Positions 45,422-53,193 of a DNA stretch of 64,000 bases are shown one piece after another. The translations under genes were made by a program, and so were the position numbers. Location of the stretch: the NCBI GenBank assembly GCA_945862145.1, contig CAMAXE010000007.1, forward strand, positions 1-64,000, given 5' to 3'. Each line of letters opens with the position of its first letter. Position 1 is the first letter of the stretch. The stretch comes from Klebsiella pneumoniae. GTDB lineage: Bacteria; Pseudomonadota; Gammaproteobacteria; Pseudomonadales; UBA5518. Below the pieces are notes generated by a model. It had not been told where the DNA came from, did no database searches, and worked only from the letters and a program-made list of their open reading frames with translations.

Positions 45422-47520
45422 AAGCCACTGAAGCCAAGCTGCTCAGCCTCCTGCAGAAGTCGCCGCAGTTCATCATCCCGATCTACCAGCGCACCTATTC
45501 GTGGACCGAGAAGCAGTGCCGCCAGCTGTGGGACGACATCCTGCGCGCCGGCTCGAGCGACGTCATCGCTGTGCATTTCGTCGGCTCCATCGTTTATGTC
45601 GAGCAGGGCCTGTCACAGGTATCGCACCAATCCCCGTTGCTCGTGATCGACGGTCAGCAGCGCCTGACCACCGTGTCCTTGCTGATCGAAGCTCTGGCCT
45701 GCGCGGTGGGCGACAGCGAACCCGTCGACGGCTTCTCGGCACCCAAGCTGCGGCACTACTACCTGAGCAACCCGCTGGAGAGCGGCGAGCGCTATTACAA
45801 GCTGCTGCTTTCGCAGACCGACAACGCCTCGCTCAAGGCGATCATCAAACACAGCGAGCCGCCCCAGGAGCCGTCGCTGCGAGTGACGCAGAACCTCCAG
45901 CTCTTCACCGACTTGCTCGCTGAGCAAAGGGACGACCTTGCCACTGTCTGTCGCGGTCTCGCCAAGCTGGTGGTGGTGGACATCGCGCTCAGCCGCGATC
46001 AGGACAACCCGCAGCTCATCTTCGAGAGCATGAACTCGACGGGCAAGGAACTCTCTCAGGCCGACCTGATCCGCAACTACATCCTGATGGGGCTAGACCC
46101 CGCCCTGCAGACACGGCTCTACGAGCACTACTGGCGGCCAATGGAGCTCGACTTCGGACAGGAGGCCTACGGCACGCAGTTCGACAGTTTCATGCGTCAC
46201 TACCTGACGGTGCGAACGGGCGAGATCCCGCGCGAGCGCGAGGTCTACGAGGCCTTCAAGGAGCACACCCGTACCCAGCCCGTGCAGGCGGCCGGCATCG
46301 AGGCGCTGGTGAAGGACATCCGCGCCTTCGCCCGCTATTACTGCGCCATGGCGCTCGGACGCGAACCCGACGCAACGCTCGCCGTCGTCTTCCACGACCT
46401 GCGCGAGCTGAAGGTGGATGTCGCCTATCCCTTCCTGCTCGAGCTCTATGACGCCTACGACGCAAAGCGACTCGCCGCCGCCGACTTCGCCACCGCCGTG
46501 CGACTGGTGGAGGCCTATGTGTTCCGCCGCGCCATCTGCGCGATCCCCACCAACTCGATGAACAAGACCTTCGGCACTTTTGGTAAGGCACTGCGGCCCG
46601 ATCGCCTGCTGGAGAGCATCCGGGCGCACTTTCTCACGCTGCCCTCATACCGCCGCTTTCCCGGCGATGACGAGTTCCGCCGCGACCTGCACACCCGCGA
46701 TCTCTACAACTTCCGCAGCCGCAGCTACTGGCTGCGACGTCTCGAAAACCACGACCGCAAGGAACGGGTGGCGGTAGACGAATACACCATCGAGCACATC
46801 CTGCCGCAGAACCCCGAGTTGTCGCCCCCGTGGCGGCAGGCGCTCGGGGCCGACTGGCAACGCGTGCAGCAGCAGTGGCTGCACACGCTCGGCAACCTCA
46901 CGCTCACGGCCTACAACGCGGAATACAGCGACCGACCCTTCGCCGAGAAACGCGACATGCCGGGCGGCTTTGCGCAGAGCCCGCTGAAACTGAACGCCGG
47001 GCTGGGGCAAGTGACGGTGTGGGACGAAGCGGCTATCCACAACCGCGCCGGGCGACTCGCGGACCTGGCGCTGGCCGTGTGGAGCGCGCCCACGCTCGAT
47101 GCCGAGACACTGGCGAGCTATCAACCCACCAGGGAGCCCGCAACGAGCGGCTACACCATCACGGATCACCCGCACCTGCTCGCGGGTGGCATGCAGCCGG
47201 TGTTCGAGGCGTTCCGCAAGCAGGTGCTCGCGCTCGACCCGAATGTGACGGAGGAGTTCAAGAAGCTCTTTGTGGCCTACAAGGCCGAAGGCACGTTCGT
47301 AGCGCTTGTCCCGCAGGCGAAACGTTTGCTGTGTTCGATCAATCTCAATTTTTCTGATGCTCACGACCCGAAGTCGCTGTGCCGAGACGTGAACGGCATT
47401 GGACGCTGGACGAGCGGTGATGTGGAAATCGGCCTCAAGTCGCTCGATGAGCTGCCCTATGTGATGGAGCTGGTACGGCAGTCGTATGAACGCCAGATGG
47501 GCGACGGAGGCCAGCCATGA
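45418..47520 (+). CDS. GmrSD-like DUF262/DUF1524/DUF5655 protein (candidate type IV restriction enzyme)
   Basis: This intact 700-residue protein starts at the ATG overlapping the DUF1016 stop. The N-terminal DUF262 domain has IPIYQRTYSW (residues 20-29) and VIDGQQRLTT (about 77-86), a ParB-like nucleotide-binding motif. The DUF1524 HNH-like nuclease has YTIEHILPQN (His460) and LHTLGNLTLTAYN. The last ~110 residues, with FKKLFVAYKAEGTFVALVPQAKRLLC and VNGIGRWTSGDVEIGLKS, fit DUF5655. GmrS/GmrD proteins cut modified phage DNA using nucleotides. It is the only clearly intact gene of the restriction island. Confidence 0.85.
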   Translation: MKATEAKLLSLLQKSPQFIIPIYQRTYSWTEKQCRQLWDDILRAGSSDVIAVHFVGSIVYVEQGLSQVSHQSPLLVIDGQQRLTTVSLLIEALACAVGDSEPVDGFSAPKLRHYYLSNPLESGERYYKLLLSQTDNASLKAIIKHSEPPQEPSLRVTQNLQLFTDLLAEQRDDLATVCRGLAKLVVVDIALSRDQDNPQLIFESMNSTGKELSQADLIRNYILMGLDPALQTRLYEHYWRPMELDFGQEAYGTQFDSFMRHYLTVRTGEIPREREVYEAFKEHTRTQPVQAAGIEALVKDIRAFARYYCAMALGREPDATLAVVFHDLRELKVDVAYPFLLELYDAYDAKRLAAADFATAVRLVEAYVFRRAICAIPTNSMNKTFGTFGKALRPDRLLESIRAHFLTLPSYRRFPGDDEFRRDLHTRDLYNFRSRSYWLRRLENHDRKERVAVDEYTIEHILPQNPELSPPWRQALGADWQRVQQQWLHTLGNLTLTAYNAEYSDRPFAEKRDMPGGFAQSPLKLNAGLGQVTVWDEAAIHNRAGRLADLALAVWSAPTLDAETLASYQPTREPATSGYTITDHPHLLAGGMQPVFEAFRKQVLALDPNVTEEFKKLFVAYKAEGTFVALVPQAKRLLCSINLNFSDAHDPKSLCRDVNGIGRWTSGDVEIGLKSLDELPYVMELVRQSYERQMGDGGQP

Positions 47521-47654
47521 TTACCGACCTCAAGCCCTACGCGGAGTAGGAGGAATCATTGAAAAACGACACGGATTTCTACAAGCAGTTTGTGCAAAAC
47601 GATTCACTCAAACGGTTTGTGTCGGATACCTCGTTTTATCTGACGAGCAGGTAG
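47517..47654 (+). pseudogene. hsdS 5' end fused to hsdR 3' end (type I restriction remnant)
   Basis: An ATG overlapping the previous stop opens MITDLKPYAE, the classic HsdS N terminus, and then reads TAG where HsdS proteins have Tyr (KPY..YK.SG). In the same frame follow EES and then LKNDTDFYKQFVQNDSLKRF and VSDTSFYLT, which look like the C-terminal end of HsdR. A deletion therefore seems to have joined the first ~14 codons of hsdS to the last ~31 of hsdR, with a nonsense codon in between. No functional product is expected. Confidence 0.7.
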
Positions 47655-47753
47655 AAGGACCACGACGATCCCATCGGCCATAGGAATCCCGCACTAGCGG
47701 CAAAGCTCAGCTAAGATCCCCGCAATTCAGACTCCCCAGCGTGGAGTAATTTG

Positions 47754-48941
47754 ATGGCAACCGACGCCGCCAACCCCCAAAGCCTGATCCGTGAGGCCAT
47801 GTCGCTGCTGCAACGCGGCGATACCGGGGGCGCCATGGCGCAGCTCGAGGTCGCGCTGCAGCGCTTTCCCCAGGATGCCGGCGTGCGCCTGAACCGCGCG
47901 ATGGTGCAGCGCGTTGCGGGCAACTTGCACGCGGCACTCGCCGAGCTGGAGGCAGCACTCGTCATCGACCCGTATTTCTTCCTCGCGCTGCTGTCGAAGG
48001 GCTCGGTGCTGGAGCGGATGGGCGAACTGAGAGCAGCCGCGTTGGTCTATCGCGATGCGATCAAGATCGCGCCCCCAACCCACACCATGCCGGCAGCCAT
48101 GCAGGAACCCCTGACTCATGCGCGCGCAATCGTAGAGGAAGACGCGCGCAATCTCGCCGAATTCCTGCAGCAGCAAACCGCCAGCGTGAAAGCGGCACAC
48201 GCCGGTACGACGAGCGCACGTCTCGACGAATGCCTGCAGATCCTCGCGGGACGCCAGCGCATCTACCACGCCGAGCCGGTGCAGCTGCACGTCCCCCGAT
48301 TGCCGGCCATCCCCTTTTTCGATCGCTCTTACTTCCCGTGGCTTCCCACACTCGAAGCCGCCACCGGGACGATCCGGGAGGAACTCACTGCACTGATGGA
48401 CGCGGGCATGCCGGGCTTCGCGCCGTACATCAACTACCCGCCCGGGGCGCCGCTCAATCAGTGGGCCGAACTCAACCGCAGCAGCGAGTGGAGTTCCTTG
48501 TGGCTGTGGCGCGATGGACGGCCGCAGGCAGAGGCGATCGCTCGCTGCCCGCGCACGGCGGCGCTGCTCGCCGAGCTGCCGATGGCCGATCAACCCGGCT
48601 TCGCACCAACGGCCGTGTTCTCAGCGCTCGCGCCGCGCACACATATTCCCCCACATACCGGCTCCACCAACGCACGCCTGCTGGTACACCTGCCGCTTAT
48701 CCTGCCCGGGCCGGCCAGATTCCGGGTGGGCAACGCGGAACGTGCCTGGCAGATGGGCCAAGCGTGGTGCTTCGATGATTCGATCGAGCACGAGGCGTGG
48801 AACGATGCGGACCAGACGCGGGTCATCCTGATTTTCGATATCTGGAATCCGCTCTTGAGCCAAGCCGAGCGGGCGCTTGTTTCTGCGTTGATGCTCGCCA
48901 GAACGGCGTGGTACGAACCGGGGTCGAGGCCAAATCACTAG
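47754..48941 (+). CDS. TPR plus aspartyl/asparaginyl beta-hydroxylase domain protein
   Basis: This 395-residue protein starts at the ATG at 47754. Residues 1-120 hold TPR-like helices (AMAQLEVALQRFPQDAGVRLNRAMV, ALAELEAALVIDPYFFLALL). The C-terminal double-stranded beta-helix has the Fe/2-oxoglutarate pattern of the AspH family: a histidine in PRTHIPPHTGSTNARLLVHLPL and another in FDDSIEHEAWN. The substrate is unknown and could be a protein side chain or lipid A. It ends in a short convergent overlap with the TetR gene. Confidence 0.85.
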   Translation: MATDAANPQSLIREAMSLLQRGDTGGAMAQLEVALQRFPQDAGVRLNRAMVQRVAGNLHAALAELEAALVIDPYFFLALLSKGSVLERMGELRAAALVYRDAIKIAPPTHTMPAAMQEPLTHARAIVEEDARNLAEFLQQQTASVKAAHAGTTSARLDECLQILAGRQRIYHAEPVQLHVPRLPAIPFFDRSYFPWLPTLEAATGTIREELTALMDAGMPGFAPYINYPPGAPLNQWAELNRSSEWSSLWLWRDGRPQAEAIARCPRTAALLAELPMADQPGFAPTAVFSALAPRTHIPPHTGSTNARLLVHLPLILPGPARFRVGNAERAWQMGQAWCFDDSIEHEAWNDADQTRVILIFDIWNPLLSQAERALVSALMLARTAWYEPGSRPNH

Positions 48942-49576
48942 CCCGGCGTATTGCCATCCCGCGGGACGAGCAATGGTGTCACGAGCGCAATCCACCGCCC
49001 CATCAGACGATCCAGATAGCCTTGATCATCCGTGTACTGCTGCTGGATCACCAGTCCGCGTATCACGCATGCGTTGAGTGCCATCAGGAGTTCGACATCC
49101 TCCTCGCCACCCGAACGACCGCTATATCCCGCACGATTTATGGCCATGGCCTGGCGGTGCCAGTCGGCCAGCGCGGGCGCCAGGCGCTGGCGCAACGCAT
49201 CGTCGGTGCGCATGCGGATGAGGATCTCGAGCAGCGCACGGAATTCCGCCGTGTTGGCCCCCCTCTGCCAGGTGCGCTGCAATTCGCGGGCGATCGAGCG
49301 CTCGGCACTCGGTTGGCGGGTGCTGCGCAGTTGCAGGAAGCTTGCGTTCGCAAGAAGGTGAAGCGCCGTGGCACTCATCAGGTCCTCCTTGCTGCGAAAG
49401 TGGTGCTGCAGCGCACCTTTGGACACGCCCGCTAGCTCGACCACCCGATTAATGGAGGTATCGGCGTAGCCGGCGTCAACCAGACATGCGACCACCGCAT
49501 CGCAGATACGGGCCTTTACCGCGGCACTCTTGCTTGCCTGTCTTCGCGGAGCCTGTTCGCACGACATCCCACGCAT
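48938..49576 (-). CDS. TetR-family transcriptional regulator
   Basis: This 212-residue regulator has an N-terminal helix-turn-helix (ICDAVVACLVDAGYADTSINRV, then GVSKGALQHHFRSKEDLMSA) and a helical ligand domain. It diverges from the atuA-like gene, with a candidate operator in the 113-bp gap. It is therefore the likely repressor of the AtuA/carboxylase operon, probably released by an acyl-CoA or terpene ligand. Confidence 0.88.
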   Translation of the reverse strand: MRGMSCEQAPRRQASKSAAVKARICDAVVACLVDAGYADTSINRVVELAGVSKGALQHHFRSKEDLMSATALHLLANASFLQLRSTRQPSAERSIARELQRTWQRGANTAEFRALLEILIRMRTDDALRQRLAPALADWHRQAMAINRAGYSGRSGGEEDVELLMALNACVIRGLVIQQQYTDDQGYLDRLMGRWIALVTPLLVPRDGNTPG

Positions 49577-49603
49577 CCTGTTTTGGGTCCACCGACCCTA
49601 GCA

Positions 49604-49629
49604 CAAACCAATACACATGGATTGTTTTG
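49604..49629. promoter_or_regulatory. Candidate TetR operator (inverted repeat)
   Basis: CAAACCAAT and ATTGTTTTG, separated by 8 bases, form a near-perfect inverted repeat (8 of 9 positions) in the divergent TetR-atuA gap. The size suits a TetR dimer site. Confidence 0.5.
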
Positions 49630-49689
49630 CTGCTACGCCAGTGTTAAAAGTCTGTGGTGATCGCAAGCGATGTCAGGCGAGGGGCTTGC

Positions 49690-51486
49690 ATGCAAGACCA
49701 TCCCATACGAATCGGAGGTGCCAGCGGCTTCTGGGGCGACGCCGCGCTGGCCACCGGGCAGTTGCTCGCCGCGGGGCGGCTGGACTATCTGGTCTACGAC
49801 TATCTAGCCGAAATAACCATGTCGATCCTGGCGCGCGCCCGCCGAGCAGATCCGTGCCTCGGGTACGCCACGGACTTCCTGACCGCAGCGATGCAGCCCA
49901 ACCTGCAGGCGATCGCCGCGCAGGGCGTGAAGGTCATCGCCAATGCCGGTGGCGTGAACCCGCAGGGCTGCGCGGAGGCGCTGCGCGCGCTGATCGAGGC
50001 GCAACAACTGCCCCTCAAGGTGGCAGTCGTACTGGGCGACGATCTGTTCCCGGCCGTCGAGGCGTTTTCTGCCGGCGATTTCCGCGAGATGTTTTCCGGC
50101 GAACCCTTCCCTCCCGCAGACCGGATCGCGAGCATGAATGCCTACCTCGGCGCTTTTCCCATCGCTCGCGCACTGGAGGCAGGCGCCGATATCGTGCTCA
50201 CCGGCCGTTGCGTGGACAGCGCCGTCAGCCTGGGCGCCTGCATTCATGCCTTTGGCTGGGGCCGGGAGAATCTCGACTACCTGGCGCAAGGCAGTCTTGC
50301 CGGTCACCTGCTCGAATGCGGCACCCAAGCAACCGGCGGCAACTTCACCGACTGGGAACAGATTACAGCGTCGCTGGCTGATATCGGCTACCCGATCGCC
50401 GAGGTCATGCCCACCGGCGATTTCGTGCTCACCAAGCCCGCCGGAACCGGAGGCTGCGTCAGCATCGGGACCGCAGCGGAGCAGATGCTCTACGAAATCG
50501 GCGATCCGCAGGCTTATCTGCTGCCCGACGTAGTGTGCGATTTTTCACAGGTGACGATGGAGCAACAGGGCCCGGACCGGGTGCTGGTCCGTGGTGCGCG
50601 CGGAAAGTCGGCACCCGACACCGTCAAGGTAAGCGTGACATGGACCGACGGTTTCCGCGGCGGCGAGGTGTGGACCTACTACGGGCGCGACGCCGAGACC
50701 AGGGCCCGCCGCTTCGCCGAACTGGTGCTGGAGCGTTCAGGGCGTGCCCTCTCGGCGCGCGGCTTGCCGGCATTCCGCGAGACCTGCGTGGAGATCATCG
50801 GCGCGGAAAGCCACTACGGCGCGGCCCGCACTCTCACACGCCCGCGTGAAGTGATCGTGAAAATCGCGGCGCGTCACGATTCTGCGGCGGGAATAGGCGT
50901 ACTGTTCAAGGAAACCGTTGGTCTCGCACTGTCGGCACCGCCAGGCCTGACGGGCTTCGCGGGAGGTCGACCCAAGCCCTCGCCGGTAGTGCGCCTGTTC
51001 TCCATGCTGGTGCCCAAATCAGCACTGGACGTCAGGGTGGAATTCGAGGGCAGATCGATCCAGTGCAGCGACCCACCGGGCACGCCTGCCCACAGCGCCA
51101 CGCGGGAACACCCCGAACCCCCGCAAGTGTCCACGCACGACGAAGTGCTGGTTGTGCTGCCGCTCGAGCGCCTTGCCTGGGCACGCAGCGGAGACAAGGG
51201 TGACAAGGCCAACATCGGCGTGATCGCTCGGCGCCCTGAGTACCTGCCCTGGATATGGTCAGTGCTGGATGAAGACGCAGTGAAGCTGCGTTTCGCGCAT
51301 TTTCTGCGCGGCAGAGTCGAGCGATTCTTATTGCCAGGGCTGCCCGCGATCAACTTTCTGCTGCACGATGTCCTGGGCGGCGGCGGTGTTGCGAGCCTGC
51401 GAAACGACCCGCAAGGCAAGGGTTATGCCCAACTGCTGCTCGAGTACCCGATTCCGCTGCCCGCTTCCCTTGCGGAGACCCTCTGA
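49690..51486 (+). CDS. atuA: AtuA-family protein (acyclic terpene utilization, DUF1446)
   Basis: This 598-residue cytoplasmic protein starts at the ATG at 49690. The N-terminal DUF1446 part has IRIGGASGFWGDAALATGQLL, YDYLAEITMSILARA, VIANAGGVNPQGCAEAL and VLTGRCVDSAVSLGA. The C-terminal small domain begins near LPLERLAWARSGDKGDKANIGVIARRPE. AtuA is required for growth on citronellol/geraniol in Pseudomonas, but its reaction is unclear. It is coupled (TGATG) to a carboxylase beta subunit. The other atu genes (hydratase, dehydrogenase) are absent from the window. Confidence 0.88.
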   Translation: MQDHPIRIGGASGFWGDAALATGQLLAAGRLDYLVYDYLAEITMSILARARRADPCLGYATDFLTAAMQPNLQAIAAQGVKVIANAGGVNPQGCAEALRALIEAQQLPLKVAVVLGDDLFPAVEAFSAGDFREMFSGEPFPPADRIASMNAYLGAFPIARALEAGADIVLTGRCVDSAVSLGACIHAFGWGRENLDYLAQGSLAGHLLECGTQATGGNFTDWEQITASLADIGYPIAEVMPTGDFVLTKPAGTGGCVSIGTAAEQMLYEIGDPQAYLLPDVVCDFSQVTMEQQGPDRVLVRGARGKSAPDTVKVSVTWTDGFRGGEVWTYYGRDAETRARRFAELVLERSGRALSARGLPAFRETCVEIIGAESHYGAARTLTRPREVIVKIAARHDSAAGIGVLFKETVGLALSAPPGLTGFAGGRPKPSPVVRLFSMLVPKSALDVRVEFEGRSIQCSDPPGTPAHSATREHPEPPQVSTHDEVLVVLPLERLAWARSGDKGDKANIGVIARRPEYLPWIWSVLDEDAVKLRFAHFLRGRVERFLLPGLPAINFLLHDVLGGGGVASLRNDPQGKGYAQLLLEYPIPLPASLAETL

Positions 51487-53108
51487 TGCCCGTTTTCCAC
51501 AGCCGTCTTAACACCACCTCGGAAGCCTTTGTCGCCAACCGCAGCGAGATGCTCGCACTGATCGGACGCCTGCGTGGCTACGAGGCACGGGCCACGGCGC
51601 TCTCCGAGAAGCGCCGCGCGCGCTTCGAGGAGCGTGGACAACTAACGCCGCGCGAGCGTCTGAACCGTCTGCTCGATCCGGGGATGCCCTTCCTCGAGCT
51701 CTACAACATGGCCAACTTCCTGGTCGACGACCCAGACCCGGCCACCAGCATTTCCGGCGCAAGCCTGATCGCCGGAATCGGTTTCGTCGCCGGCGTGCGC
51801 TGCATGGTCTACGTGGACGACAGCGGAATCAACGCAGGCGCGGCAACCACTACCACCGTCACCAAAGCGCTCGCCTGCCTGCAAATGGCGCTGCGCCACA
51901 GACTCCCTTTCGTGCATCTGGTGGAAAGCGCCGGAGCCAATCTCATGCAATACACCGTGGAACTGTGGGCCAATGGTGGCGGCATGTTCTACCGCAAGGC
52001 GCTGCTGAGTGCCGCGGGAATTCCCACCTTCGTGGTGCTGCACGGGCCCTCTACAGCGGGCGGCGCCTACCAGCCCGGCATGAGCGACTACGTGATCGGT
52101 ATAAAGAAAAACGGCATGGCTGCGCTTGCCGGGGCTGCGCTGCTGCGCGCCGCAACGGGCGAAATCGCCGACGAGCGCGCACTGGGCGGCACCGAAATGC
52201 ACGCCACGACCTCGGGTCTGGTGGAATACCTTGCGGAGGATGACGCGCACGGATTGAGCATCGCGCGCGACCTGTTGCGTCGCATCGACTGGAACAGCAA
52301 GTGCATTCCTTTGCCGGTCAAACCCGTGGCACCGCCGCTATATGCCACTGACGAAATAGCCGGACTGGTCCCCGTTGACTACCGCAAACCCTATGACGTG
52401 CGGGAGCTGGTAACGCGACTGGTGGATGGCTCTGATTTTTCGGACTTCAAACCCGGCTACGGCATGTCCACGGTCTGTCTGCAGGCCGAGATCATGGGCT
52501 TTGCCTGCGGAATCATCGGAAACAACGGCCCGATCGACCCGGCTGGCGCGACCAAGGCAGCGCAGTTCATGCAGCTCTGCGATCAGGCGCAACTGCCGCT
52601 GGTGTTCCTGAGCAACACCACCGGTTTCATGGTAGGCACCGAATACGAACATGCAGGCATGATCAAACATGGATCGAAGATGATCCAGGCGGTATCCAAC
52701 GTGCGCGTGCCGAAGATCACGCTCTATATCGGCGCCAGCTTCGGTGCGGGCAACTATGGCATGTGCGGCTTTGCCTACAACCCCGATTTCCTGTTCGCAT
52801 GGCCAAACGCCGTTACGGGCGTCATGGGTGGAGAACAAGCTGCACTCACAATGGAGCAGGTCGCGCGGGTCTCGGCAAAACGCCGCGGCGGTGCAGTCGA
52901 CGAAGCAGCGCTCGCGCGGCAGCGGGAGGCCATCGTGGGTCACTATGAACGGCAGTCGGACGCCTTCTACACCTCCGGGCGCTGCCTCGACCACGGCGTT
53001 ATCGACCCGCGCGATACACGCAGGGTGCTGGGTTTTGCGCTCGAAACCATCCACGAAGCACGTCACCGAAGGCTGCACCCGAACGCCTTCGGCGTGGCGA
53101 GAATGTGA
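51486..53108 (+). CDS. Biotin-dependent acyl-CoA carboxylase, carboxyltransferase (beta) subunit
   Basis: This 540-residue carboxyltransferase is of the methylcrotonyl/geranyl-CoA class. N-terminal segments MLALIGRLRGYEARATAL and RGQLTPRERLNRLLDPG, the acyl-CoA region GGAYQPGMSDYVIGI with GGTEMHATTSGLVEY, and the biotin side FLSNTTGFMVGTEYE and GASFGAGNYGMCG are present. With the alpha subunit it would carboxylate a branched enoyl-CoA. The AtuA neighbour favours geranyl-CoA (AtuC-like), but methylcrotonyl-CoA cannot be excluded. Confidence 0.92.
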   Translation: MPVFHSRLNTTSEAFVANRSEMLALIGRLRGYEARATALSEKRRARFEERGQLTPRERLNRLLDPGMPFLELYNMANFLVDDPDPATSISGASLIAGIGFVAGVRCMVYVDDSGINAGAATTTTVTKALACLQMALRHRLPFVHLVESAGANLMQYTVELWANGGGMFYRKALLSAAGIPTFVVLHGPSTAGGAYQPGMSDYVIGIKKNGMAALAGAALLRAATGEIADERALGGTEMHATTSGLVEYLAEDDAHGLSIARDLLRRIDWNSKCIPLPVKPVAPPLYATDEIAGLVPVDYRKPYDVRELVTRLVDGSDFSDFKPGYGMSTVCLQAEIMGFACGIIGNNGPIDPAGATKAAQFMQLCDQAQLPLVFLSNTTGFMVGTEYEHAGMIKHGSKMIQAVSNVRVPKITLYIGASFGAGNYGMCGFAYNPDFLFAWPNAVTGVMGGEQAALTMEQVARVSAKRRGGAVDEAALARQREAIVGHYERQSDAFYTSGRCLDHGVIDPRDTRRVLGFALETIHEARHRRLHPNAFGVARM

Positions 53109-53193
53109 GGCCCTTACACCCGATGGGACCACGGTCACCGCACAACACCCCGTCCTCCGCCCGCGCGGCGGACAATGCAGACGGAGCCCTCAG

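Noticed and set aside
52744-53193. N-terminal extension of the carboxylase alpha subunit
   Set aside because: It overlaps the beta subunit gene in another frame, and the biotin carboxylase domain begins exactly at the ATG at 53194.
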